From NCBI RefSeq assembly GCF_000004195.4, contig NC_030679.2, forward strand, positions 14,254,712-14,318,711: 64,000 nucleotides of DNA, read 5' to 3'. This stretch comes from Xenopus tropicalis. Its lineage: Eukaryota; Chordata; Amphibia; Anura; Pipidae. The notes under the pieces are model-generated. The model searched no databases. It was not told where the DNA came from and was given only the letters and a program-made list of their open reading frames with translations. This document shows, one piece after another, positions 10,101 to 20,813 of this stretch (position 1 is its first letter; the number at the start of each line of letters is the position of its first letter). The position numbers were made by a program, and so were the translations under genes.

Positions 10101-12625
10101 CTGTTAGGTGATAATGTGCATTATTTCATATCAGCTTTTGATGTATAAACCCCTAATGTTTCTAAACTGGGGCAAATACTCACCTTCATCTACACTGACT
10201 TGTATCTCCCCCTTTTGGTCGTTGAACCAACCAGGGATCTCCACCCTGCAGCAGTAGGTTCCGGAGTCACTGATGGTCAGTTGGGTGATGGTGAGAGACA
10301 CGTCCCCCTGTTCTATGTTCCCCAATAATCTGTATCTCTCTGATTGGTGCCAGATAACTTCCTTCCCATCACTATCAGTCCTGAGGATTGGATTCAGACA
10401 TTTGGAAGTTGGGCAATGGCCGCGGCCCCAGCACATACTGGTGGTACCTCCAGTAACAGGGTAAATGCAGGGTAATAGCACTGTCCCCCCGACTGATCCC
10501 CTCACATGTTCTGCTCCTACTGTCAGAGCTGCAAAGAGGCAATTAGGAAAGACAGAAATATTAATCCCATACAGAGTGGGTATGTTCCCTAGGGTACAAA
10601 CTGGAAGAACCAACCACACTAATGTTAATGTAGAATTAAAATGATTAAAGTAATTTTTAGAGCACCATATATTGTTTATTAATAAAATTTGCAGTTGGTC
10701 TTTAACAGCAAATTTTTTGCCAGGCATTGATTTTCATCAAAATTTCATGTTTCACGTATCACTAGTTTGTTCGCTTTGCTGGAATCTGACTTTATATTTT
10801 TAGTAAATGGGTAAATGATATCTTGCACTTGGATTTGCTTTTAATTTGGTGTTGGAGCCTATGATTAAGTGCTGGGAAAGCATGAAACGCATAAGGCTGT
10901 GTTTGTAAGGGGTTACTTATGCTTTTAATGGATTAAAATAAAATTGTTTTACTTTTAAGTGGATTTTTTGGAGACTTTCTTTTTCTTAGTTGTAATATCC
11001 CTCAGTGATCACTACAGGGTGCTCTCTACATGCCACATCAATAACGTTTCCTTTTTTTTAATACAGTTTCTCCATTAAATTCCTTTTTTGAAGTTTCCGG
11101 ACTAAATGAAACAATGTAGCAGAGGTGCATTGTTCAGGAGTCAGAACAACAAATGCAGAGAATGCAAGCAGCCATACAGAATGCTGTTTTCACTAGCAAT
11201 TACAGTTGCACCCCTCAGTAACTGCTAATATCCCTACATTATCCCTTATAATACATGAGTGATACCCAGAGTTCCCTGTATAACTCAGCCTGCAGCCTTG
11301 TGCCTTTATATGGGCACAGAACCCCTCAGTGACTGCTAATATCCTTATCATTTACAGTAGGGGGTACATTATCCCTTATAATACATGAGTGATACTCAGA
11401 GTTCCCTGTATAACTCAGCCTGCAGCCTTGTGCCTTTATATGGGCACAGAACCCCTCAGTGTCTGCTAATATCCTTATCATTTACAGTAGCGGGTACATT
11501 ATCCCTTATAATACATGAGTGATACTCAGAGTTCCCTGTATAACTCAGCCTGCAGCCTTGTGCCTTTATATGGGAACAGAACCCCTCAGTGACTGCTAAT
11601 ATCCTTATCATTTACAGTAGGGGGTACATTATCCCTTATAATACATGAGTGATACCCAGAGTTCCCTGTATAACTCAGCCTGCAGCCTTGTGCCTTTATA
11701 TGGGCACAGAACCCCTCAGTGTCTGCTAATATCCTTATCATTTACAGTAGGGGGTACATTATCCCTTATAATACATGAGTGATACTCAGAGTTCCCAGTA
11801 TAACTCAGCCTGCAGCCTTGTGCCTTTATATGGGCACAGAACCCCTCAGTGACTGCTAATATCCTTATCATTTACAGTAGGGGGTACATTATCCCTTATA
11901 ATACATGAGTGATACTCAGAGTTCCCTGTATAACTCAGCCTGCAGCCTTGTGCCTTTATATGGGCACAGAACCCCTCAGTGTCTGCTAATATCCTTATCA
12001 TTTACAGTAGCGGGTACATTATCCCTTATAATACATGAGTGATACTCAGAGTTCCCAGTATAACTCAGCCTGCAGCCTTGTGCCTTTATATGGGCACAGA
12101 ACCCCTCAGTGACTGCTAATATCCTTATCATTTACAGTAGGGTGTACATTATCCCTTATAATACATGAGTGATACCCAGAGTTCCCTGTATAACTCAGCC
12201 TGCAGCCTTGTGCCTTTATATGGGCACAGAACCCCTCAGTGTCTGCTAATATCCTTATCATTTACAGTAGGGGGTACATTATCCCTTATAATACATGAGT
12301 GATACTCAGCGTTCCCTGTATAACTCAGCCTGCAGCCTTGTGCCTTTATATGGGCACAGAACCCCTCAGTGACTTCTAATATCCTTATCATTTACAGCTG
12401 AGGATAATGTGTCCTTTATATAAATACTATATTTTCTGTGGAAAAATAGAAAGCCAAAAATGAAAAGTAAAACACACGTACAAGGAAAACACAAGCAGCA
12501 GAAACATTGCTCAGTCCATCTGTAACGCCTAAAAAGGTAATTTAAAACAAACTTTTCCTTTAAATCAGGTACTTACCTGGCAGAAGGAAGAGAACAGGGC
12601 AAATACTAAGACACAGCATAGTCAT
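4057..12625 (-). CDS. TIM-family receptor gene, complete eight-exon model (gene B)
   Basis: This is a type I cell-surface receptor of the TIM (HAVCR/TIMD) family; mammalian members recognise phosphatidylserine on apoptotic cells and tune T-cell and macrophage responses. Minus-strand exons are 12625-12577 (signal peptide), 10528-10184 (IgV), 9455-9399 and 8702-8646 (mucin), 5665-5625 (stalk), 5395-5308 (transmembrane), 4878-4842 and 4165-4057 (cytoplasmic). All borders are GT/AG, phases match throughout, and the 783 coding nt give 260 aa plus stop. The order SP-IgV-mucin-TM-tail and the tail NIYMVD motif fit TIM architecture. Introns are full of repeats, including a 1.6-kb DNA-transposon copy at 6397-8010. 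Extra mucin exons could be hidden there. The model is inferred from sequence alone and not backed by transcripts. Confidence 0.82.
4842..4878 (-). CDS. TIM gene B, 37-nt juxtamembrane exon
   Basis: This exon lies between tttgcag and gtaaaa and encodes YKYYEKLKTKVL, a Lys-rich segment right after the membrane span (stop-transfer type). Its length (1 mod 3) is exactly what is needed to link the phase-1 end of the transmembrane exon to the open frame of the tail exon, which is the main reason for calling it. Confidence 0.75.
5308..5395 (-). CDS. TIM gene B, transmembrane exon
   Basis: 88 nt from acceptor attatag to donor gtaagt. It encodes NIGPNYPQ followed by a membrane span of Ile, Val, Cys and a run of six Leu ending LGLAGFLYK. 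It is entered in phase 0 and left in phase 1. Confidence 0.85.
5625..5665 (-). CDS. TIM gene B, stalk exon
   Basis: 41 nt from ctttcag to gtataa, encoding VSAQLPDVSSPSRE. It is entered in phase 1 and left in phase 0, joining mucin exons to the transmembrane exon in frame. Confidence 0.72.
6655..6696. promoter_or_regulatory. Three CRE-like palindromes at 17-bp spacing
   Basis: TGACGTCA at 6655-6662 and 6672-6679, then CGACGTCA at 6689-6696, in a CpG-rich stretch. TGACGTCA is the full CREB/ATF site. They lie inside the nested insertion, so they probably belong to a mobile element; activity is unknown. Confidence 0.5.
6785..7250 (+). repeat. G-rich minisatellite, likely quadruplex former
   Basis: Near-continuous runs of 3-9 G separated by 1-4 bases, built on 'gatgggggggtgtttggggt' variants. 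The + strand ORFs of 88-156 aa here are Gly-rich by composition only. Confidence 0.85.
8300..8480. repeat. Small foldback repeat
   Basis: AACAACATCCAGTCAT near 8317 is mirrored by ATGACTGGATGTTGTT near 8466, and inner arms (catttatttcagct / gctgaaataaatg) also pair. No coding signal. Confidence 0.5.
8646..8702 (-). CDS. TIM gene B, mucin exon 2
   Basis: 57 nt from acceptor tattag to donor gtaaga, phase 1 at both ends. The peptide AVSNSSASTAASSSDHMNT is Ser/Thr-rich, as expected for the O-glycosylated stalk. The same length and phase as mucin exon 1 suggests exon duplication. Confidence 0.8.
9399..9455 (-). CDS. TIM gene B, mucin exon 1
   Basis: 57 nt from acceptor ttctag to donor gtaagg, phase 1 at both ends. 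It encodes EQTNLSSPAIPTRTSQASE, rich in Ser, Thr and Pro, and follows the IgV exon directly. Confidence 0.82.
9624..9700. mobile_element. End fragment of the 'gttatcc' DNA repeat
   Basis: 'ggatcctttatccagaaacc' and 'cgttatccagaaacactgaa' match the terminal region of the family. It is truncated. Confidence 0.6.
10184..10528 (-). CDS. TIM gene B, IgV exon
   Basis: 345 nt, phase 1 at both ends, acceptor ctttgcag and donor gtgagt. It encodes the IgV domain with six cysteines (VLLPC, MCW, GHC, SKC, YCC), the DSGTYCC F-strand and the intact PGWFNDQK loop for phosphatidylserine and metal binding. It joins the signal exon in frame, giving ...LFLLPALTVGAEHV. Adjacent intron sequence stays open upstream, so a naive ORF looks longer than the exon. 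Confidence 0.93.
10862..10975 (+). mobile_element. 3' UTR fragment of a Tx1/L1-like LINE
   Basis: 'catgaaacgcataaggctgt' closely matches the segment near 31078, which follows a LINE C-terminal reading frame. Both are followed by an A/T-rich tail. No coding sequence remains. Confidence 0.45.
11190..12400. repeat. 130-bp tandem repeat, about 9 copies
   Basis: 'acccctcagtgactgctaat' recurs at 11321, 11451 (gtg variant) and 11581 and so on at exactly 130-bp steps. Adjacent copies alternate small variants (gactgc/gtctgc, ggggta/gcggta), hinting at a two-unit higher-order repeat. The array fills most of the first intron of TIM gene B. Confidence 0.93.
12577..12625 (-). CDS. TIM gene B, signal-peptide exon
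   Basis: ATG at 12625, then MTMLCLSICPVLFLLP, donor gtaagt, phase 1. This hydrophobic leader joins in frame to the IgV exon. In-frame ATGs upstream (for example at 12646, giving MLGTQLD before it) are possible starts; I chose the ATG next to the hydrophobic core. No TATA box was identified. The stretch 12630-14070 upstream shows no other gene. Confidence 0.8.
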
Positions 12626-12629
12626 ATCT

Positions 12630-14069
12630 AGTTGAGTGCCCAACATTAATGGGCAGTGTATAATGATCATGCACAGCAGTAAGTGTTGGAGTGATGAAAT
12701 GATCATGTAGATAATCAGCCTAGAAAGACTGAGAAAGGAAGTTCTGCTGTGGTCACCCATGTACATATCCCCCCCCCCACATTCACAGAAATAACAAGCG
12801 GAGACCCACTTGCTCAGGTCTCCCAATACGTGTGACTAAGGGGAAGCCCTGTAATGTCACTGCACGCTACCCCTGTACTTGTGCAAATGCCTGTGTGCGT
12901 AAATAAATGCCCTTTAACCCTTTTCACTGCCAGCCAAGTTGGCACTTCTGGAACTTTTAATGCCAAACTATTTTTGGACATTTTGCGCTCTTTCACTTTG
13001 GGGGGCTTTTAGTTTACCCAGGAAAATGATATATAGTTTTTTTTCAGGACCACCTAAGCTCTGAAAATATCCTAGAATGTTTGTGTAATTCCACTTCTGT
13101 AAAAAGATATAGGCTTCTAAATGTCTAAAAAATTGAAAAAAAAAATGTCTGCAATATAAACACATATATAAGAAACATAAATTATTTTATGCACGTAGAT
13201 ACAACTGATTTAGAAAGTCCTATGTCTCCTGAATGTGCCAATGCCAAATACGTATAGTTTTATTGGGATTTCTCACTTGTATAGGCAGTGTTCGACTGGG
13301 ATGCCAGGGGCCCACCAGAAAACTTTAGACCATGGGCCCACTCTCATCACCCTAAATGGTATTAAATTAAGGTAGGTTGAGCCCAGCCAACAGAGAACAT
13401 TCTATGCTAAAACTGCATTATGGGTTTAGGTTATAACACATTCTTACACAATAGGGGAAAGCAAAGTATTAATATATATATTATATTTGTATTAGACAAA
13501 AAGGACTTGGGCTTGACATAGGGATGAGCATTACCTTAATGGGTTAACAACATTACAATGAAATGGTACAAACCATACAAGGAAAACATTACTACGATAC
13601 AACTTAAGCGCAAGGTTTGTTAGATTTTGTTAGACAGACCTCACAGAGAATGAGAAACTGAAACTGATGTGGTTTTACATTATAGGCTTAATGTTGCTGG
13701 GTACGTTCTCTGCTCTGTGAGCCACTGACATTTATTATTTAGATGAGGGAACATTTAGTTTGTAGGTCACCAAAAGTCTGACTTGGTCACTGTGTGAGAG
13801 AGAATGCTCTTTGGTTAATGGGATATAGACATGCCAAAACAAAACCATGCAGGTTCCCCAAATATTCACTCATGATTGTGCTTCATAGTCACCTACTCGC
13901 AGAAGTGAGATGTGTAACTGTACATGTAAGGTGCAATCAAGAAAACCTGTTTTTCTACTGTATATTTTCATTTTAGCATTTCCTTGGTGCCCATTTTTTA
14001 AGGTGAACCCATGGTTTAATTTTAATGAAGGCTTGGAAACGTCTAAACTGCTTTTATCCTGTTTTGGGG
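12630..14069. other. Intergenic stretch, no gene seen
   Basis: This would contain the promoter of TIM gene B. I see only A/T-rich unique sequence, a C-run at 12770-12779 and possible dispersed repeat pieces near 13285-13370. No convincing exon. Confidence 0.5.
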
Positions 14070-14560
14070 TATTATAAATTGAATTGGCACTGTATTTATC
14101 CTGCCATGTGTTTCAGGGTCTTATACATGGAACTGGCACTGTATTTATCCTGCCATGTGTTTCAGGGTATTATACATGGAACTGGCACTGTATTTATCCT
14201 GCCATGTGAATTAGGGGTATTATACATGGGATTGGCCCTGCATTTATCATGCCATATGTTTAAATACAGTGCCAATACATGAATTGGTGTATCTGGTGTA
14301 TTATACATAGAATTGATACTGCGTTTATCTTGCTGTGTGTTATGGGGGTATTATACATGGAATTGGCACTATGTTTATTCTGCCATATGTTCTGGGGTAT
14401 TATACATGGAATTGTCACTATGTTTATTCTGCCATGTGTTCTGAGCTATTATACATGGAATTGGCACTGTATTTATCCTCCCATCTGTTCTGGGCTGTTA
14501 TACATAGAACTGGCACAGTATTTATCCTGCTGTGTGTTCTGGGCTATTATACATGGATGA
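14070..14560 (+). repeat. 49-50 bp tandem repeat, about 9 copies
   Basis: 'ttatacatgg' recurs at 14121, 14170 and 14220, then at 14351, 14400 and 14449. The unit (ttatacatggaattggcact, gtatttatcctgccatgtgt) resembles the reverse complement of the 51-bp monomer at 46781-52044. ORFs here are shadows. Confidence 0.9.
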
Positions 14561-14574
14561 TAGTCAAGTGCTAA

Positions 14575-16741
14575 TTTGAGGCAAATATAAAGTTTTCACG
14601 CTTTGAAAAGCTGGGGATCTGTATTTCTCAATGCTGCAGGGCTGTGGAAAGAAAGCTAAGCACACAATATTTTACATTTTTAGAATAACAATACAAAGCA
14701 TGCATATATTATACGGCAAAAGACAGCTCTGTTTCTTAGTTTCACTCCCAGCATGTCACCAAGTGATTCCCACACCCACAAAATATAGCAAATTTCAAGA
14801 AATGTTCAGGTCAGGAATGCTTGCTCCTATGTATGACATTCGGTGGCACCCAAACAAAAAAGGTGCACTCTTGGTCACTGCAAATCATCAATGTTAATTA
14901 AAAAACCAGATGCATTTCATGCAGCGATGCACTTTGTATATGCAATGCTATTCACTGTAGGCCAATGGGTGCTAGGCTTTCCAGCTGAAGCACCTCTTGG
15001 AGGTGTAATCAGATTGTTGCATCAGCTATTCAGCCATAGGTCCAATATCTAGGGTAGAAAATAATTTTTCAACTAAAATCTCATAAGAAGCAAGCCAGGA
15101 GACTCATACATGTTTGCCTGAGTCTCACCCAATATCACCCACACCATAGCCGGGATGGGTGCCATACTGTTCACAGGTCGCATTTTTTGGGGAAGAAAAA
15201 CACCATCAATTAGGGGTGGGAAACACGATCATTCCCCCCATTTTCCCCCAATCTGGGCTCTTTTAGCTCACACGTCCAGTGGGGGAATGCTCTATGCTCT
15301 AATGTGGTAAAAAGGCCATCAATTTAATCAATGTTAAAAGCCGTTAAACCTCCAACAGTAGCCTTATGGACAAGTACTAAAATAGATGAAATTTATAGAC
15401 ATCTGGGGATCTGCAGTTGGAGTTAACAGCGACTGTGGCTGACTCCATTTAGACTTATTCTATGTGCCTAGTATATGCTGTGTTGAGAAATATGAAACAG
15501 GCTTATCTATTGACCTAGCTGGACCTTGGTTAATGTCTATAGAATCTTTTAGAGAAAACTGAGGGACATTTGTATAAGCTATAAGCTATTAATGATATGA
15601 GCATGAAGCACAGAAGGATAAGCCTAATAAAATAAAAAAGACAGATTTATTTCTTAATTTCAAAGGGTGATCTTATCCAAAGCAGCCTGAGAAAGGAAAA
15701 TAGAAACATTATTATTATAATGGGTTAAACATGCACTGGAACATCACTGGTTCATGCACCTCAGCTTTGCTCTTGTTCCAGGAATACCCCAATGTCTCAG
15801 GGATGGACATAGAGCATGTGAAGCCAATGCACCTGTACAAGGGCCCTTAATGGCTCAGGGGCCATTAGCAACCCATACAAATCGTGTTTTTTCTGTAAAT
15901 AATTTACTGGTAGCATTACACCTGAAGGCCCACTAAGGCCTTGGATGATTGGTTGTCAGTTCAAGTTCAAGCTTGTGAAATGGGAACAGATATTGGAAAA
16001 TATAGGCATCAATCAATCAGCCATAGTTCCAAGAATATCTAGGACAACAAATACACATTCACCCCAAATCTCAACCTAATTAGCCTACAAACTGGACTTT
16101 GGGGTATATTTTGGAGAGCAAATAGCTGCTCTGCAATAGACCTCAGGCTGAACCCCTGTGCCATTGCTCTAAATGAAGAGCAGTGCCTTCCTACCACTCC
16201 TGTCACCAAAGGTCTATATGACACCTATTACATTTAGCTGAGAGTGGGTCCTTCTGGTTAGGGTGTCTGGTGGACCCTAGGGCCCACAATGTTTACATAA
16301 GCATTCCTATTACAGGGGAGATCTAGAAGCTCCCATGAAAAATAATCTCTTGAAACTTGAGCTCATGAAACTTCTTAGCAAAACAAACTCAGCAGGACCT
16401 TTCCATTTGTTTTTTTCTGCTATGTAGGTATCTCTCTGTGTATTTGATTAGAATCACTTCAGTTAAAAGCTGCTCCTTACCGTTACATTCACAGGCGTGG
16501 GGAGGTGGTGGCCTCTCTGGTTGTATATCTATGGGTTGGTATTGCTGTAAATACTGCAGAATGGAAAAAAATAAAATAAAAATAAAAGCTCTTTCTTGTT
16601 TGAAACAGCTTGCGAATAAGCATGCAAAGGGCTTGTGAACATTTTTAAAAGAACACTATCATTAAAGTAATAAAGTTACATTAAAAAAATCTGATTTAAA
16701 CTCAAACCTATTTGCATCTTTTCATCTTTTTCATCTCTTCT
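14575..16741. other. Intergenic stretch, no gene seen
   Basis: Short ORFs only, none with recognisable domains or splice context. The sequence is mostly A/T-rich. Confidence 0.45.
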
Positions 16742-17390
16742 TTATTTTCTCCCAATCATGTGATTCTTGCTCAGTCTCATCCATAAAGTAGTTGGAAGGT
16801 CCCTTGGATATATATGCACTGGAGCCTGGGCATCACTATGTTTCAGAATCAGATCTTTTAAGTTATGAAGTTTATCCCTTCCAGAACAAAATAACATGAA
16901 CATCTCGGTACTCTGAAATACGTCTTTGAAATACAACAGACAAGGCTGAAACATGGAACTTTGAGGAAGACAACTTAATAGCTCTGTCAAGTAAAGCTGA
17001 AAATTGGTACCACTGGGGCTCCTTAGATCTGAGAACCACGCTTGGTGTGGCCAAAAGGGTCACCATAATTATGATGGCTTTTTCAAGCAGGGGTTGAGAG
17101 TTAATGGAGAAAAAAATACAGAAAAACCAGAGGCTATTTTCACCAACACATCTACCGCCACTTTTTGAGGTTGTGCTGGCAAAATATATAAAAGCTTTTG
17201 TGTTTTCCCTGGTTGCTATCATATCAGCCACAGAATTTCCCCCAACGGGACAACCTGGTGAAACCCCATTGGGTTGAGGAACCACTTGTTTCATGGGCAT
17301 CATCCTGCAAGTCCCTCCATGCCTGTTGACATGTCCCACTGTGTGGAATAGTTGTGCTATATACTCACTGGTATGCCTTTCTTTCAAGGT
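16742..17390 (-). pseudogene. DIRS-type retrotransposon RT/RNase H fragment, decayed
   Basis: Two overlapping minus-strand frames together look like the RNase H end of a DIRS-family Pol. In order they show NRHGGTCR (family pattern INxQGGTxS), VGGNSVADM (GxxNxxAD), then IATRENTKAF (FATRxNxk), a segment ending LEKAIIIMVTL, and after a frameshift PHQAWFSDL (WPxxpWfxdL). The order and spacing of these blocks match DIRS elements, which integrate by a tyrosine recombinase. No recombinase domain or inverted repeats are visible, and the frame is broken, so this is a dead fragment. Family recognition is from motif memory. Confidence 0.65.
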
Positions 17391-17399
17391 AAATAAAAA

Positions 17400-18464
17400 A
17401 AGGATGACCTAGTTGACCACTTATCTAGGACTGATTGGTAATATTGGCAGGACAGGCGATGTGGTCACGTCAGGAGTCAGCTTGCTTCTTTTGAGTAATG
17501 ATGATCCATGAATAGAATGGGCCGGCCTGCCCAGAGGGAAGTCATCGCTGAACTGCCATGTGGTTTGTTGTTCAGAGATCCTTGTCTCTAGTCCCACTAT
17601 CTAACTATTTCATCCTGGATATTGTGAAGATGCAACTGAGTATAAGGCCCTTCCTCTGTTCATTAGTCCCAGCATCCTCATCTCTTGTTGTGCTGTGGCT
17701 TCTGTCCAACAGGCTTCTTATCGGTGCTCAGCAATTGGATCCTCCTTGCTTTCAGGAACATCTTCTCATGGATGTTGCCTAGGATCATACTCAGAAACTG
17801 GAGAATCCACTGTGGGCAGGGTGGACAAGTTACCTATATTGTCTTCATTGAACAGATAACACAGTATTAAAGTGTTTATAAACCTATTATTTTAGTGTTT
17901 GTGTTTTGCTTTTTTCACATTTACATGGAACAGCAGGGGGCACACTGGTTACACACTCATGATATTACCAATGTGAAACTACTAATATCATTAAATCTAA
18001 AAAAAAAACCAAAAAAACTCCAAAAAAACAAAAATATATTTATATATATATATATATATGTAAATTGAATGAGTTCAGAAGAGAACCCTGAGCATTTCCT
18101 CAAATCTCCAGGGTGCTGGGAACGTAGGATTCTTGTATGTTACTGGTATGATTACATGGGCATGTGGGATTATTTTCTTTAAGGAACTTTTCTCAGTACA
18201 AAAAAAATAATTGCAGTGTATGCACCAGCAAAATCACTTGTCTGTGTAAATCTGTTAAACGGAATTCTGCTAATCAGTGCCCCCAGTTTCTGGAGTAGGC
18301 TCAGAACTTCCGCCTTTCAGTAAGCAGAGATCCAGAGGCTGCCCGGGATCCTGTCAGTGTCAGACAAGAGACTCACAGTTGCAGGATGACCGTAACCTAT
18401 TGGGTCATTAAGGTCTTCAATCTCTATGTCCACCAAATGTTATACACTGTGTCTATATTTACAG
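17400..18464. other. Intergenic stretch, no gene seen
   Basis: Contains an AT dinucleotide run near 18036-18060 and A-rich tracts at 18000-18030. No exon is convincing before 18465. Confidence 0.45.
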
Positions 18465-18568
18465 GTGTGGATGTGTGGGGAATGGTGGACTCTCCTTGTT
18501 CCAGAGTAGGCCACATTTATAGAAAATATGTACCATACAAAGTTCCTGCTGGTGTCAGCCTAGCGAGG
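18465..18568 (+). pseudogene. galnt10: GALNT10-like exon with frame-breaking indel
   Basis: The acceptor tatttacag and donor gtaagg flank 104 nt. The first frame reads VWMCG and a second frame continues [16 protein letters not shown] then VPAGVSLAR. Together they match the end of the catalytic domain of polypeptide N-acetylgalactosaminyltransferase 10, the Golgi enzyme that starts mucin-type O-glycosylation. A phase-0 exon would need 105 nt; one base is missing after the TGTGGGG run. Intact splice sites argue against a processed copy. The lesion could be true decay or an assembly error in a G run. The coding sequence that should follow (linker to lectin domain) was not found before the next exon at 19474. 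Confidence 0.75.
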
Positions 18569-19473
18569 GTAAGGTAGGTGCCTTCTTCTTCCATTTGAGA
18601 AATGCATGGATATACAGATATATACGCAGTATTTTAGACATAAAGCCAATGCACATTATTTCCCTTAGGCATAGACCAGTGCTGTCCCAGCTCTTATACA
18701 GTCTGGAACCAGTTATTCTGTAAATACCATGTTCGTTAGGTGGAGTTTAGAAGGAAACACATATTTAACCATGGGACTGTATTTAGAATGTTTTGCATGC
18801 TGTGATGTGCAGGTTCTTCCTTTGCTCAGAGTGATACTTACATAGAGTGTTTGAGCTCCATCTAGAGGCATTAATAGATATTGACATGCACCGCACACCA
18901 CACATGGCACACCGCTTCAAAGCTTCACCAGAAGCACCAGGATTTAATTATTTTTTTTGAAAAAGTGTATTGAGTAAGTACATACTGCCATTAAATCCCG
19001 GAGTTGCATGGATTTTTTTGTGAACTATATATAATGCATAGTATTTCTCTTGTAAATGAGAGTTTAAATGCTGTGCCCCCAGCTGCTTGGGGAGAGGTAC
19101 AGTTAAACAGGGTGGCACTGCACCGTGGGGCATTCTACATCACAGATTACTATAGGAAGCAGTGACATGCAGAAAGGGGCAGACCTAGATATTTCTTGTT
19201 CAGTCAGAGTTAAACCAACTGAGTGTTTGGGACCCATGTTATTAGCAGCATTCTGATATCATCTTATTTTTTTTGAAGATTTGTAATGTAAGGATGGACA
19301 TGTGTGTGGGCGTAAAGCACGTCACTTCTGGCGCTTAAATCCGCCTGGAAGCTTGTAACAAAGGGCGCAATAGTAATACGTGGGGAGCCAGAAAGGTATG
19401 AAGGTGGCTCTTAGCCACACTGGGGCACTAGTACGTGCAAACACACCGTTCCTTACACTGCTTTTCTGTGCAG

Positions 19474-19621
19474 GGGTTCACTCTGGGTTGGAGAGAAGAT
19501 ATACGTCCTGGCATCCCACAGCACACTATGAAGTCTTGCTTTGATGTCGTGTCACAAACGAGCCGTCACCCTCTTTGACTGTCATGGCATGAAGGGCAAC
19601 CAACTGTGGAAATACAGAAGG
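19474..19621 (+). pseudogene. galnt10: GALNT10-like ricin-lectin exon with frame-breaking indel
   Basis: The acceptor cttttctgtgcag and donor gtgaga flank 148 nt. Frame one reads [18 protein letters not shown] then [12 protein letters not shown]; a second frame continues [18 protein letters not shown]. Both halves match the C-terminal ricin B-type lectin domain of GALNT10, whose family pattern here is CFD...SPVTLYDCH.MKGNQLW. Two bases appear to be missing in AGC-C-GTC; 150 nt would restore a phase-0 exon. With the broken exon at 18465 and the apparent loss of the exons between, this looks like a decaying partial copy. The final lectin exon was not seen downstream. Confidence 0.78.
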
Positions 19622-20354
19622 GTGAGATGCCCAGGAATGTTACAAAAGCCCATATGTGTCAGCAGAGCAAAAAGAGACAACTTTAAAGGACTAGAAATCT
19701 CACTGGGGGGAAGTACCCAGTATGTTATAGACACCCCCCTCAAATTCAGCTGTTAACTTTGTTTTCAAGGCTGATTCTCCTTTTGAGAAATAAATACACC
19801 AGCCCAAGGAGCTCTCTATCGCAGGGTTGTGCTGCACTTCTATGTTGCTTTCCAGTCCCCGGTGTAGACTTAAGCTGTCCATACACTGACAGATTTAAGA
19901 TGCCAAATTAGGCCCCTACAGACCAAGTGCCCATTTATATGCTGGTTAAGGGCCTTCCCTGACATCTATTGTATGTGACTGAAAATCAGGCAAGTTTAGA
20001 AGACCTATGAGGCGATGACCAAATTGGCGTATTGATGTGGTCCTTTCCCAACAGGCCTGGTTTTAGTCCCAGTTATGATCTGTCTGTTGACCTGGGGACC
20101 AAAAAACCCTTTTAGCCCGATTTGACCCATTATGTAGGTAGCAAATTCAGACATAGTTCAGATTGTTTGCCGAGTCGCCAAACAAGCAAATCTGTATTTG
20201 TATGGCCATGTTAAGACTTATGCTTGTACAGTGGAGTAAAATCTTCTGATATCACTATCCCAGTTGTCCCTCCGCTGTTGTACGTGCCACTCAATGAATG
20301 ATTGGTGATGTCCCCTAAAAGATCTAACAGTGTATGGCCAATCCTAAACCTTTA

Positions 20355-20641
20355 GGGCAGGGGTACACGGGGAGATTAGTTACACCGCAACAAATCTCCT
20401 TTGTCACTGGCGTCTAATCTCCCCCAATGCCTTCCCACCGTCTAGACTGTAAATCGCCGGTGGGATGGCATACGCTTCGCTGAGATGTCCTGCAGTCGCC
20501 AGAATTTTCCTCTGAACATAAGTTGGGCCGACTGCGGGGCATCGCAGCAACCCGTATGCCATCCCACCGGCAATTTATATTCTAGCTGGGATGGCATTGC
20601 GGGGAGATTAGCGTGACTAATCTCCCCGTGTACCCCTGCCC
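20355..20641. mobile_element. Palindromic MITE, 287 bp, TTA target duplication
   Basis: Terminal repeats GGGCAGGGGTACACGGGGAG and their complement at the right end, flanked by TTA on both sides (20352-20354 and 20642-20644). A 3-bp TTA duplication suggests the PIF/Harbinger group. Noncoding. Confidence 0.8.
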
Positions 20642-20813
20642 TTACACCTTTATTACTTGTTCTTTCCCTCAGTTATCAGAGGTGCTGAGGACCTTTCTTG
20701 CAAAAGTGCAAAGAAAGCGCAGTTTGTAGCAGTTTTTGCACTTTGCCACCCTGCCCTGTACTTTGTCAGTTATTCACTGCCAATAGCTACTTTATGCTGA
20801 AACCAGCCTGTTA

